DNA of 64,000 nucleotides from DATKUC01 sp964577375 (GTDB lineage: Bacteria; Spirochaetota; Spirochaetia; DSM-27196; DATKUC01). The stretch covers positions 113,889 to 177,888 of the forward strand of contig CAZNYW010000001.1 in NCBI GenBank assembly GCA_964577375.1. The letters are read 5' to 3'. The notes below the pieces were generated by a model. That model searched no databases and had not been told where the DNA came from. It worked only from the letters and a program-made list of their open reading frames with translations. The stretch's first letter is position 1; each line of letters starts with the position of its first letter. The translations under genes were made by a program, and so were the position numbers. Shown here piece after piece: positions 6,573-14,786 of this stretch.

Positions 6573-9500
6573 CTAATTATCCGTAGTCTCGACGCGCTCG
6601 GTCTCTGCGAGCTCGCGTTCCCGTTCGCGGCGCCGTTCGGCACGGGCGCTTCTTCGCCGCCGGAGTCGGATGCTCGCGCCGTTGAACGCGGAGTATATGA
6701 TGGGAACAAGAAAGAGCGTGACCAGGGTGCTCAGCGTGAGCCCTCCCACGATCGTCTTTCCGATCGGCTGCACCAGGCTCGACCCCTCCGTTTTCAGAAA
6801 TGCGACCGGTATGAGGCCGAGGATCGTGGTGAGCGTGGTCATCAGGATCGGCCGGAGCCTGTTCCCGCCCGCCTCGATGCACGCGTCCCTGATCGACATC
6901 CCGCGCTTGCGCAGAAGGTTGGTGTAGTCCACCAGCACGATGCCGTTGTTCACCACGACGCCGACGAGCACGACCAGACCGACCGCGGTGAAGAGGCTCA
7001 GAATGGTATGGGTAAGGAAGTGCACCAGGAGCACGCCGGTGATCAGGAAGGGCACAGCAAGAATGATGATGAACGGATCGAGGAACGATTCGAACTCCGC
7101 CGCCATTACGCCGAAGACCAGCAGCGCGGAGATTGCGAGGACGATCATGAAGGTCGTTCCATACTTGATGAGGTTCGCGTAGTCGCCGCTGTACTCAATG
7201 ACGAGGTTTTCCTCTCCCGGGATCTGCTGGGCGATCGCGGCGCGGATTCGCGGGGCGACCTCATTGAGCTGCGTTCCCGGGGCGAGACCGGCGGTCACGT
7301 GCGTTGTGCGCCGCTGGCTTTCGCGTTTGATGGTTACAGGTCCCGTCGACTTGGTGACCGAGGCGAAGCTGGCGAGCGGAATCTTGCGGCCGCTGTTGTT
7401 CACCACGAAGATCTGCGTGAGATCCGGCAGCGAGCTTCGATCCCGCTCCTTTGCGATGAGCAGGATATCGTACTCGTTCGAGCCGTCCCGGTACTTACCG
7501 GCCACAGTCCCGGCGATGTTCGCCCGAACCTCCTGGCCGATGGTCGCGACGTTGAGCCCGAGCGAATAGGCCTTCGCTCGGTCTATGACTACCTCTGCCT
7601 GTGGCAGCCCCTCCGAAATGCCGACCGAGGGTTCGGTGACCTCCGGGAACTGCTTCTGGAGGATGTCGCGTATCTGGTAGGAAACCTTTCGCGCGAGCTC
7701 GAGATCGTCGGTTTTGACCAGGATATCGATCGGCGAGGCTCCGAAGAGGTTGCCTCCACCGTTTCCGCCGAACGAAATTGTCGCGCCGGGGAACTCTCCG
7801 AAGTGTTTGCGCAGCTTCTCCTTCACTGTGTCCGAGTCGTCTATGCGCTGTGCGTAGGGCGGCAGCGTGATCGTCATGGTCGCCTTGTTCGACTGCGCGG
7901 CGCCAAGAAATCCGAAGAGGCCCCGCGTGCCGATGTTGAGGATGACGTCCTTGTAGCCCTGAATCTGGGTGCGCGCGATGGTGGCGAGGCGCTGGACCGC
8001 CTCTTCGGTGACTGCGAGCTTTGTCCCCACCGGCATCTCCACCGACACCGTTACCGTGTCCTGCGGCTGTTCGGGAACCAGCTGAAAGCCGATTGCCGGA
8101 ATAAGGGTGAGGCTCGCAGCGAAGATTCCAACGATGATCAGAGTCGATACAAGGCGATGGTTGAGCACAAAGCCCAGCGCTCGTTTGTAGGCGTTGTCGA
8201 GCCCGACGAACGCGTTACCCGTAACCCTGTCGACCGCACCGACGACGCCGAACAGCGGCCGCTGTTTACGCGATGATATCGGCAGGTACTTGCTCGCGAG
8301 CACCGGGACGAGTATGAGCGCGACCACGAGCGAGGCGGCCAGCGAGATGACGACCGTGATCGCAAGCCCGGAGATGAGCTCGCCAATGACCTCCAGCTGG
8401 CTGCGGAACACTGCGAGGGGCAGAAAGACGCAGATTGTCGTCAGCGTTGAGGCGACGATCGCAGTGATCATCTCCTCGGTGCCGAGCAGCGCGGAGACAC
8501 GGAGCTTCGCCCCTTTTTCTCGATATCGGAAAATATTCTCGAGTATGACTATGGAGTTGTCCACAAGCATACCGATACCGAGCGCCAGTCCGGTGAGGGT
8601 CATCAGGTTGAGCGTGAGGCCCATGAAATACATCACCATCAGCGTGAGAACGATGGAGATAGGGATTGCCGTAGCGATGATGATCGTCGATTTCATGCTG
8701 CGGAGAAAGACGAACAGCACGATGACCGCGAGAATCGCACCCTGAATTGCGGACGTGCTCACCTGCTCGAGCGAATCACGGATAACGCTGGTGGTGTCGG
8801 CTATGACGCCGATGCTCACCCCCTGCGGGAGCACCTCGTTGATCTGCGGCAGCCGCTGTTTCACCGTATCCGCTACCCGGACCGAGTTGGTGCCGCTCTG
8901 TTTCTGGACGATGATGTAGACGCCCGGTTCACCGTTTATGAAGACGACGTTTTCCCTGTCGCTCAGCCCCATGGAGACATCCGCGACATCGCGCAGCCTG
9001 ATGCCGGTCGCCTGCGCGGTCGGATTTGCCGCGCTCGGCTGTCCACGATAGGCAATTACGGTGTTGCGGATTGCGTCGAGCGATTTGTACTCGCCGCTCG
9101 TGGTGATCAGGTAGCTTATGTCGCCCTCGGTGATCGTTCCACCGGAGACGTCCACGTTCTGTGACTGGAGCGACGCCGCGATCTGGCCGATCGTCAGATT
9201 GTAGGCCGACAGCCGCGACCTGGGGATCTCGACGCGAACCTGGTGGGTTCGACCGCCGTTCACCGCCGCCAGCGCTACACCCTCGACCTGTTCGAGGCGC
9301 GGCTGAATCATGTTCTCGGCGATCTGGCGAAGCTCTTCCGGTGACCGGTTGCCCGAGACTTTGAGCTGCAGGATCGGGATCATCGACGGGTCGAACTTGA
9401 AGATCTGCGGCGAGGTCGATCCGTCGGGCAGATTGTCGCGCACGAACTCGAGGCGGTCGCGCACGTCGTTGGACGCTTCGGCCATGTTCGTGCCCCAGGT

Positions 9501-9785
9501 AAACTCGATCTGAATGGTGCTGGAGCCGGCGCTCGAGGTGGAGGTAATCTTGTTGATGTTCCCGACGTTGCTGAGCGCGCTCTCGAGCGGGCGCGTGACG
9601 GTTTTTTCGACATCCTCCGGACTGGCCCCCGTGTAGTTGGTGATCACAAGCAGGACAGGCGGGGTAATCTCCGGATAGAGGTCGATCGCGATGTTCCCGC
9701 TCGAGTAGAGGCCGAATCCGATGGCGAGCGCGAATATGATGATAACCGTTGTCGGCCGGTTAACGACCGTTTTCGTCATGCTCAT
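6573..9785 (-). CDS. RND efflux pump, HAE1/AcrB family
   Basis: A 1070-residue inner-membrane proton-driven exporter with the classic duplicated layout: TM1, a large periplasmic loop, TM2-6, TM7, a second periplasmic loop and TM8-12. Marks include NRPTTVIIIFALAIGFG in TM1, GNIAIDLYPEITPP, and TM4 GLALGIGMLVDNSIVILENIFR, whose single Asp is the proton-relay residue (AcrB has two adjacent). The later GVVVNNGIVLVDYTN and GGNRLRPILMTTLTTILGLIP are also typical. The C-terminus is an Arg/Glu-rich cytoplasmic tail. Encoded in the order tetR-tolC-mfp-rnd-PII, it should assemble with the adjacent lipoprotein and TolC to extrude hydrophobic or cationic drugs; specificity is not deducible. Confidence 0.95.
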   Translation of the reverse strand: MSMTKTVVNRPTTVIIIFALAIGFGLYSSGNIAIDLYPEITPPVLLVITNYTGASPEDVEKTVTRPLESALSNVGNINKITSTSSAGSSTIQIEFTWGTNMAEASNDVRDRLEFVRDNLPDGSTSPQIFKFDPSMIPILQLKVSGNRSPEELRQIAENMIQPRLEQVEGVALAAVNGGRTHQVRVEIPRSRLSAYNLTIGQIAASLQSQNVDVSGGTITEGDISYLITTSGEYKSLDAIRNTVIAYRGQPSAANPTAQATGIRLRDVADVSMGLSDRENVVFINGEPGVYIIVQKQSGTNSVRVADTVKQRLPQINEVLPQGVSIGVIADTTSVIRDSLEQVSTSAIQGAILAVIVLFVFLRSMKSTIIIATAIPISIVLTLMVMYFMGLTLNLMTLTGLALGIGMLVDNSIVILENIFRYREKGAKLRVSALLGTEEMITAIVASTLTTICVFLPLAVFRSQLEVIGELISGLAITVVISLAASLVVALILVPVLASKYLPISSRKQRPLFGVVGAVDRVTGNAFVGLDNAYKRALGFVLNHRLVSTLIIVGIFAASLTLIPAIGFQLVPEQPQDTVTVSVEMPVGTKLAVTEEAVQRLATIARTQIQGYKDVILNIGTRGLFGFLGAAQSNKATMTITLPPYAQRIDDSDTVKEKLRKHFGEFPGATISFGGNGGGNLFGASPIDILVKTDDLELARKVSYQIRDILQKQFPEVTEPSVGISEGLPQAEVVIDRAKAYSLGLNVATIGQEVRANIAGTVAGKYRDGSNEYDILLIAKERDRSSLPDLTQIFVVNNSGRKIPLASFASVTKSTGPVTIKRESQRRTTHVTAGLAPGTQLNEVAPRIRAAIAQQIPGEENLVIEYSGDYANLIKYGTTFMIVLAISALLVFGVMAAEFESFLDPFIIILAVPFLITGVLLVHFLTHTILSLFTAVGLVVLVGVVVNNGIVLVDYTNLLRKRGMSIRDACIEAGGNRLRPILMTTLTTILGLIPVAFLKTEGSSLVQPIGKTIVGGLTLSTLVTLFLVPIIYSAFNGASIRLRRRRSARAERRRERERELAETERVETTDN

Positions 9786-9796
9786 AGCGCCACCTG

Positions 9797-10774
9797 TTAC
9801 AGGATCCTGTCCTGCGCAGGAAGCGGCGGCAGCTCTTCGATCACCTTCACGGACGCGCCGTTGGCGAGCAGGGTCTGTCCCTTCACCACAACCTTCTCTC
9901 CTGCCGAAAGGCCGGCGGTAATCTCGGCCTTGCCGTCGATCTCTATTCCAACGGTAACATCGCGCTGGACCACCGTTCCATCGGCGCCGACAACGAAGAC
10001 GAACCGGCGGCCGCTCCGTTCGACAATCGCCTCCGAAGGGATCTTCACGAGACCGGTCTTGTGACTGGTGACGATCCGGATCTCGGCAAACATGCCGGGT
10101 TTGACCCTCGGGTCCTGCTGATCGAACCGCAGGGTGACATCCATGGTCCGGGTCTGGGGATCCACGACCGGGCTCAACTCGGCGACGCGCGCGGGGAAGC
10201 TCTCGGTCGGATAGGGCTGGAGCGAGACCAGAGCGGATTCACCCACGCGGATCTCGCCGATGTAGCGCTCTGCGACCTGCGTCCGGATTTCGAGCTGGCC
10301 GAGGGTTGCTATTTGAACGACAGGTACGCCCTGCGTGATCCGGGTCCCGATGTCCGCGGGCAGGGCCGTGATGGTTCCGGCAATCGGCGCGCGCACCGGG
10401 TTGGGCACGAAGTTCTGCCCCGGACGCGACGAATCGACCTCCGCCACCACGTCGTTCTGGTGAACGTACTGCCCGAGGGTGACGTAGCGCTTCACAAGCT
10501 GGCCGCTCGTGTCCGCATAGACGTCCACCTGATTGGCCGCCTCCACGCCGCCGGTAACGGATATATAGTTGTTGAGGTCGCCGGTTGCCGCCTCGGTCAC
10601 GCTTACGGGAAAGACGGTAGCCTGTGCGGCGTCGTTGCCGGGAGCGCCCGGTTTGGCCGGCGCAGCCTGCGCGCTCTGGCCGGACGGCCTGCTGCAGGAT
10701 GCAAACAGAATGGCTGCCGTCACGGCGGCAACAAGACTGAAAAAGACGAGACTAGTTCGCCGTCTGTTTTTCAT
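9797..10774 (-). CDS. RND efflux membrane-fusion lipoprotein
   Basis: A 325-residue periplasmic adaptor. Residues 1-27 form a lipoprotein signal (MKNRRRTSLVFFSLV then LFASC), so the mature N-terminus should be lipidated Cys27. The lipoyl/barrel-sandwich halves are visible as NQVDVYADTSGQLVKRYVTLGQYV and VRAPIAGTITALPADIGTRI, with little or no coiled-coil hairpin between them. A beta-barrel (IRVGESALVSLQPYP) and membrane-proximal domain (SGRRFVFVVGADGTVVQRDVTVG) follow. It bridges the RND pump and TolC. Its start overlaps the end of the tolC gene by 23 bases, and the pump gene follows 11 bases after its stop. Confidence 0.92.
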   Translation of the reverse strand: MKNRRRTSLVFFSLVAAVTAAILFASCSRPSGQSAQAAPAKPGAPGNDAAQATVFPVSVTEAATGDLNNYISVTGGVEAANQVDVYADTSGQLVKRYVTLGQYVHQNDVVAEVDSSRPGQNFVPNPVRAPIAGTITALPADIGTRITQGVPVVQIATLGQLEIRTQVAERYIGEIRVGESALVSLQPYPTESFPARVAELSPVVDPQTRTMDVTLRFDQQDPRVKPGMFAEIRIVTSHKTGLVKIPSEAIVERSGRRFVFVVGADGTVVQRDVTVGIEIDGKAEITAGLSAGEKVVVKGQTLLANGASVKVIEELPPLPAQDRIL

Positions 10775-12203
10775 TTATGGTACCTCTTATGTCGTCGAGT
10801 GTTGCGTTCAGGGCGTACTCAAGGTCGAGGAGGCCTGCGGTGTAGTTGTATTCGTCCGAAAGAACATCGACCTGTGCCTTCTGAAGATCCTGCTCCGCAT
10901 TCCGCACATCCAAAAGATCGCGGGTGCCGGCCTTGTAGCCCTCCTGTGCGAGAGAAAGGGCCCGCTGGGCGAGCTGCGAGTTCATCTTCTTCACATCCAG
11001 AGTATTGCGCGTCTTTTCCAGGGTCTGAACGATCTTGCGTATCTCCATCTCGGCGCCCTGGCGAGCCTGAGTGAGCGATACCTTCGTCTGTTCGATCTGG
11101 TTTTCGTATTCCGAGATCTTGGTTCGCGTTTGTGATGCCGGAAGGAGCGGATCGAGGCGCAGTCCGAGTGTTATGGAGAACATTCCGCTCTGCTGCTTCC
11201 AGTCGCGGTTCACATCGGCAAACAGCGGATCGGAGAAGGGATCGCCCATAAAGGTCGGATCAGCGGTGTAGGAGAATGTCAGCGTGGGGTACATGCCCGA
11301 CCTGGTAATCATGACGACGTTCCGGAGTGAGGTGATCGCGTCCCGGATTCCCCTGATGTCGTAGCGCTGGTCGAGATACTTGGTTATCAGCCGGTCGGCA
11401 TCGCTCGACGTGACCGGTACGAGCTGCGCACCGATACTCCCCTCGAGGACCGGTTTGGCGGTCAGGTCGATACCGAGCATCTGGTTGAACGCCATCAGCG
11501 AGGTGTCATAGGCGCTCGACAGGTCGTCGAGCGCGGGCCTGAGGTTCGCGAGCGACACCTGCGCCGAGAGGTAGGTGTATTCGTCGACGAGCCCGTTGTC
11601 ATAGTTCACCTTTGTCTGGTCGAGCCGCTCCTGGGCGGTCTTGATGGCATCCTTCTGAAGCTCGATCCGGCGCTGCAGCAGGAGCAGATTGTAGAACTGC
11701 TTGCGGACATCGCGGTCGAGCGTTGCGCGCGCCTGCTCGAGCGAGGTTTTGCCCGAATTGTAATCGAGCACCGTCTGCTTAATTCCGTAGAACATCTGTG
11801 CCGTCAGCGTGAGCGACGCCGAGACGCGCGTCGACAGCGCCCAGCGGGGCAGCGTCTGCGACGGGGTGAGGTAATATAAAGTGTAGGTTCCCGGGGTGGT
11901 CGACGGTGGGACGAGCATCGGCCCTATCGTCTGCTCGGCGTTCCATCGCGAAAGCGTCGCGCTCGCGCTCATCACCGGGATGAACTGGTTCCAGACCGTG
12001 TTCATCGCATTTCGCTTCTGCGCGAGCTTCAGCTGCTCGGTCTCGAGTCCCAGGTTCGAATGCAGGGCGAGAGCAACCGCCGTGTCGATATCGATCTTGA
12101 GCTGGTCGCCCGTCTGCTGCGCGTACGCGGCAGTCCCTGCGAACAGCAGCGCCGCAGCGACCGCGGCGGCCGCCAAATGTCGTGAGGTATGTAGCCTGCT
12201 CAT
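10752..12203 (-). CDS. TolC-family outer-membrane efflux protein
   Basis: A 483-residue outer-membrane factor. A Sec signal peptide (MSRLHTSRHLAAAAVAAALLFAGTAAYAQQ) precedes two repeats of the OEP domain. The long alpha-barrel helices are seen in ALHSNLGLETEQLKLAQKRN and KTSLEQARATLDRDVRKQFYNLLLLQRRIELQKD in the first half, and in the second half as MEIRKIVQTLEKTRNTLDVKKM and YKAGTRDLLDVRNAEQDL. It provides the exit duct for the RND pump. The start codon overlaps the TetR gene stop as ATGA, so the regulator and duct are co-translated. The length is normal for the family. Confidence 0.93.
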   Translation of the reverse strand: MSRLHTSRHLAAAAVAAALLFAGTAAYAQQTGDQLKIDIDTAVALALHSNLGLETEQLKLAQKRNAMNTVWNQFIPVMSASATLSRWNAEQTIGPMLVPPSTTPGTYTLYYLTPSQTLPRWALSTRVSASLTLTAQMFYGIKQTVLDYNSGKTSLEQARATLDRDVRKQFYNLLLLQRRIELQKDAIKTAQERLDQTKVNYDNGLVDEYTYLSAQVSLANLRPALDDLSSAYDTSLMAFNQMLGIDLTAKPVLEGSIGAQLVPVTSSDADRLITKYLDQRYDIRGIRDAITSLRNVVMITRSGMYPTLTFSYTADPTFMGDPFSDPLFADVNRDWKQQSGMFSITLGLRLDPLLPASQTRTKISEYENQIEQTKVSLTQARQGAEMEIRKIVQTLEKTRNTLDVKKMNSQLAQRALSLAQEGYKAGTRDLLDVRNAEQDLQKAQVDVLSDEYNYTAGLLDLEYALNATLDDIRGTINEKQTAN

Positions 12204-13465
12204 CCTTGATCACTCCTTTCGGTAATTAACTGCTCGAGCCCGAGCGTGAAAAGTCGGTATGACATGCGCATCGACCGCATCGTTTCCTCCGGATCAAACC
12301 GGGGGCGAATCGTGAACACACGCCACAGAACGATCGCCCACAGCAGTGCGGCAAGCTCGGAAAAGCTCAATCCCGCCCCGCCTTCGGCCCCGTCTGCCAT
12401 CTCAGCGCGAAGAAAGGCAAGCGGCTCCTCGAGACGTTCGCGCCCCTCCTCCGGAAGGTGCGGCTGAATGCGCCGGTAGCGCATCCACTCGAACATGCTG
12501 AGAAGCGCCGTGTTACGGATGAAGTAGGAGGAGAGAGTGACCATGTAGCCGTAGATACGCTCGCTGGTCCCCTCCATCGAGGCCGCCTTCTTCTGCCAGA
12601 GGTGGCCGAACTGCGACTGCTCGTGAAGGATCATCTGGTGGAGCATGTCGTCCTTGTTGGCGAAGTAGAAGTAGATGGTGCTCTTGGAGATACCCGCCTC
12701 CTGGGCGATGCGGTCGAGCGATGCGTTTTCGATGCCATGACGTGCGACGGTGCGTTCGAGCGCCTTCACTATGTGGTGGGGCGCCGCAAGCTCATCCTGC
12801 CGGACCGTAAAAAGCCGCTCCACTTCGCCGAAATCGAGATCTCCGCGGGCTCCGGACACCATCCCGTTCTTCAGGATCTGCACCACCCGATCGATGTGCT
12901 TCTGACATTCGGGGCCGCAATGCTCGTCGGTCTGACGTCGCTTGCCCTCGACCGTCCAGAAGAAGAGCGCTGTCACAAGCGAAGTGGTAAGCGTCACGTG
13001 GTACAGAACAAGATCCCATGCCGCCTTGTCGGTCTCCGGGAAGAGCGGTGCGAGCGCCTCTCCGAGCGCTTTGCGCTGGCGCGCTGTCTCGCCGAATACG
13101 GCGTCGTCATCGAGAATGTGCGAGTGGGCATAGTACATCGCGAGAAAGATGTAGTAGTTCGGATTGACACGCAGAAAGTCCATATAGCAGGTAGCGTAAC
13201 TGCGAATCACCCGTTCCAGAGTCCTCGCCGAGTCGTCCCGGCAGAGCTCGGACACGAGCCGTTCGGTCATCTTCGCGTAGTCGGATCTGACCTGTTCGAT
13301 CATCGCGTCGATGAGGGCGTTCTTGTTCGGGAAGTGACGGTATATGGCCTGTTTCGTCACGGCGAGGCGGGCGGCTACCAGGCTCAGGCTTGTCCTTGCA
13401 AAATGGGTCTTGCCCCATTCGTCGAATGCCGCCTCGACGATCTGTGAGCTCTGTTCAATTTTCAT
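12200..13465 (-). CDS. Double-headed TetR-family regulator of the efflux operon
   Basis: A 421-residue protein that is two TetR units in one chain, about twice the usual length of 190-220. The first helix-turn-helix lies in residues 10-60 (SLSLVAARLAVTKQAIYRHFPNKNALIDAM), followed by a ligand-domain-like helical region to about 200. A second DNA-binding domain occupies about residues 230-277 (ASLDRIAQEAGISKSTIYFYFANKDDMLHQM), with its own C-terminal helical domain. Residues 180-190 contain EHCGPECQKH, a possible metal or redox site. It is the first gene of the operon and is probably an autorepressor acting at the palindrome just upstream. A monomer carrying two HTH heads could bind an operator alone. 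Confidence 0.93.
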   Translation of the reverse strand: MKIEQSSQIVEAAFDEWGKTHFARTSLSLVAARLAVTKQAIYRHFPNKNALIDAMIEQVRSDYAKMTERLVSELCRDDSARTLERVIRSYATCYMDFLRVNPNYYIFLAMYYAHSHILDDDAVFGETARQRKALGEALAPLFPETDKAAWDLVLYHVTLTTSLVTALFFWTVEGKRRQTDEHCGPECQKHIDRVVQILKNGMVSGARGDLDFGEVERLFTVRQDELAAPHHIVKALERTVARHGIENASLDRIAQEAGISKSTIYFYFANKDDMLHQMILHEQSQFGHLWQKKAASMEGTSERIYGYMVTLSSYFIRNTALLSMFEWMRYRRIQPHLPEEGRERLEEPLAFLRAEMADGAEGGAGLSFSELAALLWAIVLWRVFTIRPRFDPEETMRSMRMSYRLFTLGLEQLITERSDQG

Positions 13466-13471
13466 GGTTTT

Positions 13472-13491
13472 GTTACCGAACGGTCGTTAAC
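13472..13491 (-). promoter_or_regulatory. Probable TetR operator
   Basis: A 20-base imperfect palindrome (16 of 20 positions symmetric, core ACCGAACGGT) lies between the -10 box and the start codon of the double TetR gene. It covers roughly +2 to +21 of the predicted transcript, the place expected for an autorepressor. Confidence 0.75.
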
Positions 13492-13499
13492 TTCTCCCA

Positions 13500-13528
13500 A
13501 GTATAGTTCAGCCTTATCGAAAATGCAA
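13500..13528 (-). promoter_or_regulatory. Promoter of the tetR-tolC-mfp-rnd-PII operon
   Basis: On the minus strand TTGCAT (13528-13523) is separated by exactly 17 bases from TATACT (13505-13500). This is a 4/6 and 5/6 match to sigma-70 boxes, with the operator palindrome immediately downstream. Confidence 0.75.
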
Positions 13529-13659
13529 GGCCTGTCCGGAGATTGCCTGCCCGGGTGTACACCGTTTCTACATGTTTATAATTATCAACGCCAAATTAAA
13601 TAAAAGTAAGGAATGAGTCAATAAGAATTAATAAAATTCATCAAACAGCTGCCGAATTT

Positions 13660-13688
13660 GCGCGAACGGCGAGTTGAGCCGTTCGCGC
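13660..13688. terminator. Strong stem-loop after the Gfo/Idh gene, possible terminator
   Basis: A perfect 11-base-pair inverted repeat (13660-13670 and 13678-13688, 7-base loop) lies 17 bases downstream of the oxidoreductase stop. No T-run follows on either strand, so it may be a Rho-dependent or processing structure. The neighbouring 13550-13650 stretch is unusually AT-rich and holds no gene. Confidence 0.45.
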
Positions 13689-13705
13689 GGTTCCGGTAGC
13701 ATACT

Positions 13706-14704
13706 TCAGCGCCGGTCGTTCGCGTAGACGAGCCCGAGCTGTTTCTTGATCTGATCAATGGTGTCCATGAGCTGTATCGACTCGTCGAGCGGCATGACGG
13801 CTGACTCGGTTTCGCCCTTGCGGATGCATTCCGCCGCAGCGGCAATCTCGAAGGAGAAATCATCCTCTACGGCGAAGGGGAGCTGCCGCTCAACCGGCGG
13901 GGCGTCGCCTTTTCGAAGGATCGCGGTCTTTGCCGAGAGAAAGCGGTCGGGGACCTCGATCCGTCCCTCCGTACCGTAGATAACAGCCCTGCAGTCGAGC
14001 TCCGTCCGAACGGCCGAAGAGAGCATCGCAATTGCACCGCCCTTGTAGGTGAGCTGGTAGGCCGACTGATCGTCGACGCCCGTGCGTCCTATCTCGGCGG
14101 TGGCCTGGATCTTCTCCGGGGGACCGCCCATCACCATCGAGGCGAAGGAGAGCGGATAGATTCCCGCGTCGAGCAGGGCTCCCCCGGCGAGGGCGGGGTC
14201 AAAGAGGCGATGCCTGGGATCGAAATCTATTCTGAAGCCGAAATCGGCGCGGACCTGCCGCACCTCGCCGATCTCGCCATCGGCGAGCCACTTTCGAACC
14301 TGGATTATCGCGGGCAGGTAGCGCGTCCACATTCCCTCCATCAGGAAGAGCTTCTTCCGCCTTGCAAGATCCACGAGCTCCCGTAGCTCGCGCGCGTTCA
14401 CCGTAAATGGCTTCTCGCAGAGTACCGCCTTGCCGTGATCAAGCGCAAGCTTGACGCACTCGTGGTGAAAATTGTGAGTGGTCGAGACATAGACCGCATC
14501 GATGTCGGCGCGGCGTACGAGATCCTCGTAATTCTCGAAGAAGGAGGCAACTCCGTACTTCTGTGCGAAAGGTTTTGCCTTTCCGGGCGTGCGGGATGCT
14601 ACCGCGGCAAGGGTGGATCCGTCAACTGCCGCAACACCTGTCGCAAATCGGTTGGCGATTCCTCCACAACCGAGCACTCCCCATCGGATTTCTTTTCCAG
14701 CCAT
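13706..14704 (-). CDS. Gfo/Idh/MocA-family NAD(P)-dependent oxidoreductase
   Basis: A 332-residue sugar or inositol-type dehydrogenase. The Rossmann N-terminus reads IRWGVLGCGGIANRFATGVA (GxGxxA-like), followed by AVYVSTTHNFHHECVKLALDHGKAVLCEKPF, which holds the catalytic EKP Lys motif. The C-terminal substrate domain includes GGALLDAGIYPLSFA, with the conserved GG-LLD-G-Y and the active-site His replaced by Tyr, as in several family members. The likely reaction is reversible oxidation of a sugar or cyclitol hydroxyl; substrate unknown. GGGGG lies 5 bases upstream of the ATG. It is 82 bases downstream of the PBP gene on the same strand. Confidence 0.92.
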   Translation of the reverse strand: MAGKEIRWGVLGCGGIANRFATGVAAVDGSTLAAVASRTPGKAKPFAQKYGVASFFENYEDLVRRADIDAVYVSTTHNFHHECVKLALDHGKAVLCEKPFTVNARELRELVDLARRKKLFLMEGMWTRYLPAIIQVRKWLADGEIGEVRQVRADFGFRIDFDPRHRLFDPALAGGALLDAGIYPLSFASMVMGGPPEKIQATAEIGRTGVDDQSAYQLTYKGGAIAMLSSAVRTELDCRAVIYGTEGRIEVPDRFLSAKTAILRKGDAPPVERQLPFAVEDDFSFEIAAAAECIRKGETESAVMPLDESIQLMDTIDQIKKQLGLVYANDRR

Positions 14705-14786
14705 GAGTCCCCCTGATCTGTCGTTTCGATAGTCAGGGTAAAGCTACTCAGAATGGGGGTGGGTTTCCAGCGCGCAGGAGCCATTT

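Noticed and set aside
6417..8276. Long plus-strand open frame (619 codons) antisense to the RND pump
   Set aside because: It mirrors the real RND gene on the other strand, is full of Arg/Glu/Asp/His low-complexity sequence typical of GC-rich antisense frames, and has no family match.
13540..13660. AT-rich stretch as a replication origin or attachment site
   Set aside because: No DnaA-box cluster, no direct repeats and no integrase or tRNA; only low complexity is visible.
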